A stretch of DNA of 64,000 nt from Acridotheres tristis. Lineage: Eukaryota > Chordata > Aves > Passeriformes > Sturnidae. Shown piece after piece: positions 13,431 through 24,645 of the stretch; position 1 is the first letter of the stretch; each line of letters opens with the position of its first letter. The translations under genes were made by a program, and so were the position numbers. Location: NCBI GenBank assembly GCA_037013685.1, contig CM072897.1:18150643-18214642 (forward strand). Reading direction: 5' to 3'. The notes under the pieces were generated by a model. It did not search any database and was not told the origin of the DNA. It worked only from the letters and a program-made list of their open reading frames with translations.

Positions 13431-14376
13431 TCTGGGAGACTGAAGACAGCACAGTAAATTCATGTGCTAGCCTTTGGCCCTGCCTGCTGCCCTGGCCTTC
13501 TAATTTACTTTGGGACGTGTGTGAGTTTAAGAGAAAGATAAACACGTTTGGGTGAAGAGAGAGGAAAGGAGGCTGAAGAGGGGCAGTACCACTTTAGGCT
13601 GCTTAGAGTGGATTTCAGAGCGAGGTACTCCTCAATCTTTTAGACTGTTTTACAGAATGGAAAGAATAATATCACATCCTAGGGATCAGGCTGATGAGGT
13701 TAATGTTTATGTGAGGCTTTGAGGTTAAAATACATTAGTTTTTCCAATGTCTCTTATTCTTTCTCAGGGCAGGGACAGCCTATAGGCCTTTTGAAAAATT
13801 ATTGCCTTACTGCCCCATGCTTTGTAGCTCATGTATGTGGTATGTGGATGATTTTGCAGAAGGAAGGGACCAGTTGCTGTCTGAAGGTTGAGAACTATTG
13901 TCCTCACTGGGTTTTTTGTTCTTTTTTTTTTCCTGCAGAGGTTTAGAATGGTCTCAGGTTGCAGGAATGAAACCAGCAAAAAGATCACAAATACATTTTT
14001 GTGAGAAGATGTACATGAGAGTACCATGGGACAGAGAGTGAGATCCTTCTTCTGAGATTCCCAGCTCATCTTTGCAGATGTGAAATGTTTGAATAAGTTA
14101 TGGGAGAAGAATTTAATGTGTGTTTAGTCCTTTATGGTTTGCTGAGCAGCCCCTTATTGCATGAAGACGTTTGCTTCTGTGTACTAATAGCAAGGCAGAT
14201 AGGAGACACACTCCTTGGAAAAGTTGTGGGGACTCCCCTCTGGATGTCTTTTGGATTGGGCCTGTTCCTCACCTTAATTCTTTGCATTCACTGCTGGTTC
14301 AGGTCTGTGGGCAGCAGTTCAAATGGAGCAGAGCAGGCTGTCAACAGTTAATAGAGCAGCAGTGCAACTGCTTTGC
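13431..14376. other. Unique non-coding sequence, no gene seen
   Basis: No repeat family recognised. A T-run followed by CCTGCAG at about 13921-13938 resembles a splice acceptor, but the sequence after it hits a stop almost at once in the apparent frame. Confidence 0.5.
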
Positions 14377-14595
14377 ATTTATATTGTACCTTCCCTCAGA
14401 GGTTCCCAAAGTGTTTCCAAATATTAGTTAATCCCCACTAGACACCTACTGGGTAGGTACAGTCAATAATAAGCCCATTTTAGATGAGGAAGTCTGAGGT
14501 GGAGCAGTTTAATGGTTCTGTAACAGATCAGTGGCAGTGCTGGGAATAAAGCCCAGGACTCCCAGACGCTCCTCCCTGGCTCTGATTCACTCTTC
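14377..14595 (+). repeat. Ancient CORE-SINE/MIR-like relic
   Basis: The order of motifs matches the MIR-like amniote SINE/LINE-2 tail family: 'TTCCCAAAGTGTTTCC' with 'AATATTAGTTAATCC', then 'CTACTGGGTAGGTACAGT', 'AAGCCCATTTTAGATGAGG', 'AGTCTGAGGTGGAGCAG', 'CAGTGGCAGTGCTGGGAAT' and 'GCCCAGGACTCCCAGACGC'. Copies of this kind predate the split of birds from other reptiles, so about 200 bases of readable match is notable. No target duplication is recognisable after this much decay. Confidence 0.75.
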
Positions 14596-14639
14596 TTTAC
14601 TTCTTTCTCATCAGAATGGATTTACCCATCCCTAATACA

Positions 14640-15110
14640 AAGCAGATCAGATCACCTACCATGTCTGCTTACACGAATTTCCTTTAAACACTAGCTGTCA
14701 GTGGGCCTTTTTGTGAAATTACATGCAGAGAAAAGAGGGAATATTACCATCTGGGATATCATATCAGCACTTCTAGAGATACTCGGTACAGGATGTATCC
14801 AATTATAAATGAGCTAGAAGCCTACAGTCTGACAAAAGCACATGGAACCTTATCAGCAGCAATGAACAGTTAAGGGAAAGAGAGTTAGCAGGATTATTAA
14901 CCCTCATGAAATAGATTCTGTCTTCCAAAAGGGAAAATAATAATGTCCAATACTGAAATAATTAACAGAAAAACAATTTGCAACACTTAATTAAATGACT
15001 TAGAATATGCTAATGCAGAGTTAAGACTGCACAAAGGCTTCCACTACATTGCATGCTAAGTATGCAATTTTCTTACACTCATAACTTGGTTAAATCAAAG
15101 CCCAACTTTT
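14640..15110. other. AT-rich block, possible conserved non-coding element
   Basis: A 470-base AT-rich block with AATAATTAACAG, CACTTAATTAAATGAC, CTAATGCAGAGTTAAG and GCATGCTAAGTATGCAA. It follows the MIR-like relic directly. Density of ATTA cores and lack of simple repeats suggest regulation; this is inference from composition. Confidence 0.25.
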
Positions 15111-18100
15111 TCCAATTGAGGAAAGCAGAGGCTCCTCATTGAGGTGCCATGTGTCAGGCCTCAAGCATCAGCCACGCTTTCTGGCTGGAAGGCTTTCAAG
15201 ATTTGTTGGGGTTTTTTTTCCCCTCCAAACTGTGCTTTTTATCATTCTGTAACTCACAAGCAGCTGAAGAGGTTTTTCAGAGATGATTCAAAACTCTGCA
15301 GCTCTGGGAGCACACGAAATTGTGACACGGTTGTTCAAGAGTGTGTTGGAATGGCCTGGGAATGAGAAGTGTCTCCTGGCTGTACCTGGCAGCTCCACCT
15401 GTAGAATCCTGTCCTGCTGGGGATTGCACTCTGCTGCAAATTGTGCCTGGGAGCCACAGGCACTCTGCTCTGCCAGAGCCCTGCTGGGATTCCAGACATC
15501 CCTGCTACCAAATGGCACTGAGATGACTCTGTCTTTATTGTGATGGAGCCAGTTCTGTGCCACTGTATGTGACCCAGCTGTCCCACTGGCTGATGGAGCC
15601 TGGTCATTTCAGCTGAGGGCTGGCAGGAAAGCAACACAAGCTGGAAAGGGCTTGTGCTTGTGCTCTGAGAGGGGATGAGGATTCTCTTGAAATGCTCTCT
15701 CTGCCTGTCAAGGAGTGCAAGCTGTGGCCTGGTTCTGTTCTGTTCTGCTGGGGTGTGCTTGTGTCATGGAGCCAGCCCTGTCAGAGGAGAGGTAAATGGG
15801 GAATGTCCTGTAATGTGTCTGTGTGAGTCCTGATATGGTGACAAAACTGAGGTGGAACTGAGGTGACAAAAGGTTCTGTGTGAGCAGAGCAGGAAAGCTG
15901 CGTGCTGCTTGTCTCTCAGGATGAGGAACTTTCTGCTCCAATCACTGACAAAAAGGAACTAATAGGAGAGCATTTTAAATCTGCATTTGTTATCTTCTTT
16001 CCTGGGTTTCCTCCCCTGCCACCACAGCTGGAGGTGCTGGTAGTGGATTGCCTGTGTGCATTTTCTGGTATCAACCTCCAAACATTACCTAGTGGCACGT
16101 GAAATGTCCTAATAATCATCATTGGGCACTGTGTACTTTTTGGAACCTGCTTGCCCTGCACTGAGAACTCTTTGGGGTTTAGATTTGCTTTCTCAGTAGT
16201 GAGGAGAAGCCATTCACCACAGAAGCATTTCCAAAAAAATAGGTCCCCATTTCCAAAGTGAGCCCTGTTCTGGGTTAATGGTGTTTGAAGTCCAGCACAC
16301 CTCCTTACATATGCAGGGAGTGCAGAATGCTGGGGCTGATGAGCACAGAGCAGTGATGTTATTCTGGAAAATGCTATTAAAGACAGCCCAGGAAACCGTG
16401 TTCTGGACACATCAGTGTCTGCTTTGGGAGGTGGTTCAGGCCCTTTAAACTGATCCCTGATATTGCAGATTTCTCTGCTGAGAGCCCCCGTGGCATTCCT
16501 TACATCTCCAATTCTTTTATGCCCGGAGTTAGCTGTTAAACAACTGGTTGTAAGGTTGGGATGTGGGAATAAGGGGATTTAGCTAGCAAGGGTGGATTGA
16601 ACAGAGTAGCACATGAGTGGAGGGCTGGGGACTTTCCAGGATGAGCTTAAACCCTTGCTTGTCCTCCTCTGCTGTTCACAACTCCCAGGCTGGCTTCAGC
16701 AGGTGGGGGCTGTGGGAGAAACATGACAAGAGTGTGGGAAGAGGCATAAATGGTTCTTGTGCTTTCTCTGCTGAGCTCTGTGCTTGCTTTTTATTGCTAG
16801 TGAGAAAGTTGGGAGAGAAATTCCTGCTCAAGTCCCAGGCACAGGGATTTTTAAGAGATGACTAGAGTGACAAGAGGGAGAAGAACACGTGAGAATGGAT
16901 TTTAGCAGCTCGTTTGAGTCCATGTGACCCAAAACAGAAGGCTCTGGCTCTAGCACAGAATGACTTATTCCCACGCTGCCAAAATGCACACTTTGGAGTA
17001 AAATATCTGCTGCTTCATGGCTCTTTTAAGGCTGAAATGATAGAGACTCTTCTCCCATGGTAAATGATTGCTGGGCTTGCAGGCTGTTTGGTGGGTTGAC
17101 ACATCCTAAGTGCAGGTGCTTAGGTAAATATTGCCTCTGCCTTGCCTGAATCAATACCCACGCTGATCACTTTGTAAACGGATGCCTTTTGATGAGAGGA
17201 GAGGGTGCAGTTTGCCATTTCACAGTCATTCTGGAATATCTTTCTCTTCAAATTGTTTTGCTTTTATGGGACTCTGGCCTGTGTTCTGCAAATAACCCTG
17301 GAATTTTAAATAGTTAAATGGAGTTGGCCAAATTCTTCCCTTGGAGGTGCCCATGTGGTTCCCATGGCGTAGCTTAGAACTCGGAATGCATTTCTGAGGA
17401 CAAGCTTAAGCCCAATAGAGCCATTTCACTCCAGGCATAACACTGCTCAAAGTCAATGGAAGCATGATTTGAACACATCGTGCTTGTATTTTTACAAGTG
17501 TTTCTCTATATTCCTTGATTTCCAGGCTAGAATCCAACTATGTGAATGCCAGGCAGAAAATTGCTGTTTTCTTCTTAACCCTTGTTTTCTGTGAGCAGTG
17601 CATGTTTTCGGGGAGGACTTGGATTTCTGGATATGTTAAGGTTATCTGGATTTGTTCCTACTGAAGCTGGCTGGTAATGTTGGCTTCCCAGTGGCTAAAT
17701 AAAGCTGCAGTGGAATGCCTTGGAAAAAAATCTCATTCCTTCCTGAAAAAGATCCGTTTCTGAACCAGTTAAAATCATTTTCTTCCCAGATTAGCTGTCT
17801 GAGGTCAGCTCTAAGTGCTGGTAGCCCCATTCCCTTGGCTTGAAGAACCCACTGCCTTAGTTCCACAAGGTTATGCACGATTGCCAAAATTTAATTGACG
17901 TGTTAAAAATTCTCTGATGGGAGACACAGCCTGCTTGGCCTGGGAGGGACATAGGCTGGGTCAGGTTGTCTGTGCTAAAAATGTCCATCCTGAAAATTCC
18001 ACCTGCAGTCCTGAGTCTTTGTGTTTGCTCTCTCTTGCTGTCTTGTGTGTTCAGGGTTTTTACATCGTTCTCTGTGCTGTGGGAGCTTTGTGGCCAATTG

Positions 18101-20668
18101 TGGGCAAATGTGTCTCTTGAAAGGAAACTATGAAAAGGCTTTGGAAGGCTACCAAGACGGGAGTGATTTGGACTGTGGAGAGGAAGCAATAGATGGCATC
18201 TCATCTCTGCTCACACCCACAACAAAAATGTGTCCAGACTGGGGCTGAGAGCTGTCTGTGGTGACAACAGGTGATTTTATGCTAAATCTGGGTCAGAGGG
18301 AGTGCAGCATGCACTGTGTCCATGGTTTAGTTGCATAGCTCTCCTGACTCTACTTAAATAAGTTTGGTCCTATCTTGGGAATTGATGTAAAACCTGTGTG
18401 GTTCTGTTGGGAGAGCAGTTTAAGATGAGCAGAACCAAGGCTGTCAGTGCAGTTGGGCATGTACAGTGTGTCTGGGCTTGTGCAGCAAATCCTGGTCTTG
18501 GATATTAAAAAAAACACCACTCTTGGCAAATTCATCTGTCTCCCCAGCAACTGGCAAGATGACAGGAAAATTGGCCAGGCAGATTTCCAACCAGCTTGTG
18601 GCAACCCTGATTTAAGACGAATATTCCCTGTCAGATTTATTTAGAAGCTCAAAGTACTCCTTTCCTGGTCTCTCCTCATCCACTTCTCATTGTTTTGCTG
18701 TCTGCTTCTCACCATCTTATTTTCTGTTGATTTAAGGCAAGCATTGTTCGGGGTGAGTGTAGCCTGCAGTTACACAACACACCTGACCGTGTCTTGCTCA
18801 GTGTTCTGTGCTCACGCCATTTGCCATGGGAGAGGCTCCTGCCTCGGGAATATCCCTGCCTGCCTGTGCCCTGCTGCTTTTGGGGTGGCCCAAGTGCAGT
18901 TTTGGGGAGCCCTTGCTCTCTGCAGGAGCCTTGGGTTGGCCAGGTCAGCTGAGTGCTGCTCTGCTGAGGGGAGAAGCCCCGAATGCAGAGGTCACAGTGC
19001 CCTGGCAGTTCTGCTTTGACAAGTCAGTGGGGGCATTTCAATCCTGTGATAACTGTGCCTGCAGACACAGAAATGAAGCCAGTTCTGCTGGGGAGGAGTG
19101 GCTGGGCCCTTGGCCTGTGCCAATAATAGAGCTGCTGTGGCAGGAGCACGCACTGAGGCCATCTTCCTCCACAGCTTTCAAGTTTTTGATTGGTGCACCT
19201 TGTGAGGTTTCCGAAGTGAGGTGTTGAATGCTGCAAAATGAGTTCCAGACTTCTGACAGTGGACCTCCTAATATGATTCAAGAGTAATTCCTGGGCTCTC
19301 AGGGGCATGAGGAGCATTGGCTGAACCCTGCTTGTGTAAGCTGACAGGGAGGGGGGCTGTGTCCTTTCGAAACCACAGAACTGCTGTGCTTGCCCCATGC
19401 GATTTCCTTATTGTTCAGCCTGAATTTAGGCCTTCAGGAAAATGCCAGAGACCCTCCAGTGGCCTCCTTACAGTACATCCCAGAGCTCCACAATCAGATA
19501 TTAATTACAGCAAGACTCTATATTAAAGCAGAGATTTGCCAAGTTACCATAGGGTTTTCAATACTTGATTCACATTAATTTAAAGTGGAATTTAGAAATC
19601 CCCCCCAGCAACTTTGGAAATCTCATAAAAGCAGAAATGAGGAATTTTGCTGGATGTGCCCTGTTTAGCCAGGTAGCTATTTATTTATTTAAATAAAAAG
19701 GGTCGTCCATGTTGCTTAGTGTTTGCTTTTACACTTTTCTTCCTTGTGCCCCCCACTCATGGGCCCAGCTCTATTGCCTGTAGCTCTGTTGCTTTGTAGA
19801 GATCCTAAAAATTGTGATGCCTCCATATGCAAGGCCTGACTCACCTGTCACTCGTTTCAGTCCAGTGGTTCATGCTGCTCTCTTACATTGTCCTCTCACT
19901 CTCAGATCTGATATCACTTCTTGGCTTTTATAGCTTGGGAGGACCTGGCAGTGAGTCTCATAGGGCTGCATAACTGTGTAACTAAGCAGTGATGTGGCTT
20001 TGTAGGGCTTCCACTGGCATAGAAACTGATCCTGGGCTGCTTCTGCAAGGTAAATCCTTTTTCCAGAGAGAAACCAAATTCCACTCTAAGCATGGGGATC
20101 AGCAGATGAAGAGATGGTCATTGGGCACATGGGGAATTTGACTTTGTTTTGAATGCTCCAGGAAAACAAGGGTCAATTTATTTCTAGTTTAGTGAAGTAA
20201 GCTGTGTGAAACAAGAAAATCTCCTTCAAATTCCCTGGGAAGTTGCTAGGAATAATCTTCAGCTATCTGCAACAAGAACTGGTCGCTGTAAAACAGAGCA
20301 TCTGCTCAGCATCCTTGTGGGATCTGGGTCACCTCTCTAAATGTTCTGCAGCAAAATCTCTTCCTGGGATTGTCAGCAGAGGAGATGTTGCCTCTGTGGT
20401 CCCAAGGTAGATGCTCTCACTATGCTGCCTGCTGAAATTTGTCCCTTCTCTTAATCCTGGTACTGAAGTGGGAAATGGGATCAGTGGGTCACAGAGGTGC
20501 TGTGTGTCCCAGCTGCCTGTGTCCTGTCTGCATTGGAGAGGAAAGCTGCTTTTGTGGCATGGCAGTGCTGGCTGGGAGTCTCAGTGGGGCCTGGAGGAAG
20601 GGACATGTGTGAGGGACTGGGTTCTGTGTGAGCAGCAAGGATTTCCTGCTTCTGTCCTGTGATTATAA
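15111..20668. other. Unique non-coding sequence, no gene seen
   Basis: The 100-165-codon frames at 15.3-15.6, 15.9-16.4 and 18.8-19.4 kb overlap on both strands and are not recognised. 16,900-17,550 is AT-richer with long repeat-free stretches and could hold an old regulatory element. TATTTATTTATTTAAATAAA at 19,679-19,698 is a short AT simple repeat. Confidence 0.5.
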
Positions 20669-20722
20669 TTTGTCTTCTCCCTTCTCTGTCTCTTGGTTTC
20701 CCTTTTCTTCCCTTCCTCCTTC
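20669..20722 (+). other. Long polypyrimidine tract ending in CAG
   Basis: More than 50 bases, nearly all C/T from 20,689, end in TTCAG at 20,720-20,724. This looks like a strong 3' splice site. The following frame (20,725 onward) is Ser/Pro/Ala/Leu-rich and open for about 48 codons, but no clean donor or recognisable domain follows, so no exon is called. Confidence 0.2.
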
Positions 20723-21231
20723 AGAGTCTGCCATCTCCTGCAGCTTCCTCATCACCTTCAGCTCAATATTCTTTGACAGCAGCTCTGGAAGGAAGGAGGA
20801 AGTTCCAGCAGCCCTGTTCCCTTCAGAAAACTCTTGCTGAGGAGCAGGGCAGCAGAGCTGTGCCCTAGGACAGTGTTTCCCTGTCAGGGCAGTGTACTCT
20901 AACAGGCTTTAACTGCCCTGATCTCCCTTACCTGGGCCCTCCATCCACCTCTCCACCCATCAGTCCAGGGGCACCATTTAGGGTCTGGGCCTCAGCCCTT
21001 TCCTGAGTTTCAGTGTATCTGCTTCCAGCCCTTTCCTGAACTCAGGATTGTTTGGACTTCCTGGGCTGACCCTGGACCTGGTTTGTTATCTTACTCTTGC
21101 CTGATGATTTATTAATAGACCTGTTTTTAACTGCCTGACTCAAGTGCTGTGGAACTATATCCTGCTGGAGAGGTTGTTGTCCACACCTCTGCTTCCAGCC
21201 TTGTCTGCATTTATGGAAGAGCAGGACCTTG

Positions 21232-21261
21232 CTCAAAGGAGTTCCCTGACACTCCTTTGAG
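21232..21261. repeat. Perfect 11-bp inverted repeat (hairpin)
   Basis: CTCAAAGGAGT at 21,232-21,242 pairs exactly with ACTCCTTTGAG at 21,251-21,261 across an 8-base spacer. It could form a small stem-loop. The stem is too short for a typical miRNA precursor. Confidence 0.7.
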
Positions 21262-23446
21262 AGCTTAAACTCAGAGTAGTTCTGTCTCTCAAGTTAGATA
21301 TGGACAAAAAAAAAGCTGTAAAGCTTAGTCTCCCTCATGGACCTGGGGCTGATTTTACTCTTCTGCTGATGGCTTGATGACTGTGCTGTGTGTTCTGCCC
21401 CTAAGCAGGCAACTGTGAACTGGCAGACAGTGGCCACTGCCTGTACTCCCAGTCTGTAGTGCTGCGGGTGATCCCAAGCAGGACTAAATTCCATTTTGCT
21501 TATATATATAAAAGCTGATGCAGTCAAATAAACCTGTTCTGACAGCAGCATTTAATAGCCTTGCTGTCTGCAAAACCCTGGCTTCCTGTGCTCACTGGCA
21601 ATGAATGTGTGTTTTCAGCAAGCTGAATTTATTGTCTTGGAACTGGATTTACAGCTCAGCATCTGCTGAGTACCTGTACACCCAGCCTGCTATAAAAGAC
21701 AGTGAAAGGGAGATGGGAGGGGGAGGTGTTCCATGCTCAAACAGACCCACAGGAAAGCAGGAGCAGCTTTTGTGCCCCTCGGTCTCCTGAAGTCCACATA
21801 GAGGTGACTCCTCCATGCTGGGGTGAGGAGGGAGGCAGTGAACAGAGTCCAAGGCAGTAGCAGGCAGACATCTCTCCTCCCACAGTGTTCTTGTTTCCTG
21901 GAGTGTGGGAGGGATGCTACAAGTTGCAGTGTGTGGAGCAATGCCTCGTGCCAAATCTGACAGGCTCTTCATCTTGCTGGTGCTTTGCTCCGTCCTTGCA
22001 ACATCCTCAACCCCTGCCAGGCTTAGACCAGGGAGGAAGGTGCAAATGGTTGGTAATGGGGCTGTCTTCAAGATGGACTGTGAGCTTCTGAGGTGCCTTT
22101 AGCCCTTAGAGTCACTAATGAAGGTCACTGTCATCAAGGCCAGAGGCAGGGTTAATAACAAGAGCCCTGCTGTTGGTTTCTCTCCTCTAATTTTAGGAAA
22201 GTTGTGGCAGGGAGGAATTTTGGTGCTCTCTGCCTTGTTTCACTTCAGTCTCCTGTTGTGGCTGGTACAGTCATGCTTGTTTCTGCCTTTATAGATTAGG
22301 TGCTGTCACTGCACACAGTTGCATCCCACCCTGGGGGTGGCTGCATTTTGGTGATTCATACTAGCCCAGAGGACTGCCTTCTTATTCCATCAATTTGATG
22401 GAAAGAGGCAGTTGAACTTGTTGTTTACATGATTACTAGAATGCCTGCATGGCAGAAAGCTGTATTTGTAATTAATATCTGTAGCAATGGCCTAACAGTT
22501 AGTCATCTTTCATTACTGTATGGGCATTCTTTCTCCAGCAGCTGGCAGGGCCTTTCCTTGATGTTGTGGCTAACAGCCAGTGAGGGCAGTCAGCTGCTCA
22601 GAGAGCTTTTGGGCTCAAGCAGAAGTGGTTCCAGTGTGCTCCATGACAAAGAAGGAATTGCAGTGTTCCTCTTCTTGCTTTGTATCTAAATGGAACTTGG
22701 AATGAATGCCTCAGGGAGAATATTAGAGGTCTGCTCTGGCTAGCCCAGCTGAGGCAGAGGGTTTGTTCTGGTGCTTTTCCTGGGAGTATCTCCTATCCCT
22801 TTTGTGGGCACTTGGTATGGTGAAGAGACAAACACTTCTCCAGGCCACAATGTTCTCTCAGGACCAGGGTTTCCTGGCCCATTCCAGGAGGCAAAGTTAG
22901 TGGTAGGTAACTCATTCTCATTTTAATATCAAGGAAAATGGACTGATTTACAGATCATTTCCCCAAGGACTTCATCAGGCTCTTGCTTTTTTCCTGCTGG
23001 ATCCTTTGCCCTGCACTGAGGTGCACTGCTTGACTCCTCTGTTCCTCCTGCAAGTCCACATTGTCTCTTCCCCCTGCCTCTGCTCTCCCTTCTGTTCTGC
23101 TTTCTGGTTTTTTTCCTCACAGCTGTTTGTATTCAGGGCTCTCTCAGCCTGCTGTGCCAGGCTGCTGGGTTATCCCTGCAGGAGTTTCCTACAGCTCTCC
23201 TAAGTGTTTGTGTGCCAGCACATCCACAAATCATATGGATGTGTGGGTGAGAAGTAGGGATGGAGCAGCCAATGGCTCCCACGGCATCACAGGCTCTCAG
23301 AGCCAGCAGAGGGAAGGCAGGGCCTTTCTCCAGGGACTTCACTGCCTAGGAAAGGGGGAAAGATCCCTGGGTGCTGGAAGCAGCCTGTCAGCTTGGCAGA
23401 GAAAAGGGAGGGTAGAAGCAGGTTGGGAAGGAGGACAGCCAGAGTT

Positions 23447-23470
23447 GGGCAGGGTGGGGCTGGGGAAGGG
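23447..23470 (+). other. G-quadruplex motif
   Basis: Five G-runs of three to four (GGG, GGG, GGGG, GGGG, GGG) are separated by loops of one or two bases, fitting the canonical G3+N1-7 pattern on the plus strand. Function unknown. Confidence 0.5.
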
Positions 23471-24565
23471 ACTGGCAATGTTGGGGGCTGTGAGAGAGAG
23501 GGTATGAATGAGAAAATGCCTCCCTTTGAGGGTGGGAGTCTTGTCACATGGAGCCCTTGGCCATTTTCCAGCTCAGACATGCTTCTCCTATGTATGACTG
23601 ACTGCTGCCCATGCCTTGTGCTCTTCTCTCAAGAAATCCTCTCCACAAGGTCAGAGGTGTGACACTCCTTGCTTGACTTCAGGCCTAGTGAGCTTTGGGT
23701 CACCCCTTCCCCCTTCAGCACTCACTTCTGCCTTCTCAGCTGGCTCTTCCCTTGCATCCCTTTTCCCAGCCACTCCTGTGGCTACCACAGAAATCATGTT
23801 CACCTCTTACCCTGGGCTTTGGCTCAGGCTGAGGGAAGCACTTTCTGTGGGCTTCCAAAACCATTTTGGTCCTGGACATTCTGCTGGAATTTCAGGGGTA
23901 CTAAATGGTGAGATGTATGAGTGAAGGAGCTAGAGGAGATGTGGGAAATACTTTACTTGGGGGAGCAGTGGAGGGGATGCTGGTCTTGTTTGGAGTTGTG
24001 AAGCAAATTTGTCATGGGAACAGCCTTGGGTAAAACCAAAAGCAACAAGCACAGCTGGGTAGGGCTGGATTTGTAGCAGCTCTGCCAGAAACTTCACTTG
24101 CTGGTCTCAAATGTGCTGCTATTCTCACCTATCCCCCTGTGTGTGTTTTCCCATCTCTCCCTCTTCTCTGTTCAGAGCCAGTACTTTGGGACAGCAGCCT
24201 CATTTGCCAGTGTGGTTTGCAAATGCTTGCTATGTACTTGGTGCTGATTAAATTCCTGCCATTGTTACTATTGCATCAATAGCTCAATTCCCTTAGCAGC
24301 ACAAGACCAGGTGATCACAGCAATTTGTTTATAGCATGTGGGGTAACCATGGAGGGCACTCCAGCAAAGTCCTGGGCTAGCTGTGCCAGGGCCTGTGCCA
24401 GGCAGGAGGGGTCTGGGTTGCAGTGTGGCCTCCTGTCTCCTTGGCTGCTCCCATGCCAACCAGTGGCATCAAGTCCTTTGGTACTTGTTCCTTGATTTCC
24501 CCCTTTTCCTCCTTCTGCCTCACCTGCCAAGGTCTGTTGAGTGAATGCATTGTTTGGCCTAAGGG

Positions 24566-24645
24566 TTGGTGACTTGTCCAAGACACCACAGTAGTCAGGA
24601 GTAGACCCAGGGACTTTTGCTGCCCAGTAGTGTTTTAACTGCTCC
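24566..24645 (+). repeat. MIR-like relic, 3' part
   Basis: 'GGTGACTTGTCCAAGAC', 'CACAGTAGTCAGGAG', 'GACCCAGGGAC' and 'CAGTAGTGTTTTAACTGCT' match, in order, the 3' half of the MIR/CORE-SINE-like family ('GTGACTTGCCCAAGGTCA' ... 'CCCAGTGCTTTAACCACT'). Only about 80 bases are readable. It is weaker than the copy at 14.4 kb. Confidence 0.55.

Larger units (their letters stand above)
20723..24565. other. Unique non-coding sequence with a hairpin and a G-quadruplex motif
   Basis: No gene recognised. The segment contains the perfect inverted repeat at 21,232-21,261 and a G-run cluster at 23,447-23,470 (listed separately). Frames of up to 148 codons at 21.6-22.1 and 23.0-23.5 kb are low-complexity or overlapping and are not called. 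Confidence 0.5.

Noticed and set aside
15916..16410. 164-codon minus-strand frame
   Set aside because: No homologue recognised, no coding-type codon bias, and an opposing frame overlaps. Size is consistent with chance.
17400..17480. CTCAAAGTCAATGGAAGC, reminiscent of ancient amniote repeats
   Set aside because: The match is too short (under 30 bases) to assign to any family. The same applies to CCTAATTCAGCAGCACAC near 32,241.
20669..20840. Strong polypyrimidine acceptor with an open frame after it
   Set aside because: No donor in good context follows and the frame is Ser/Ala/Pro low complexity. Listed only as a tract.
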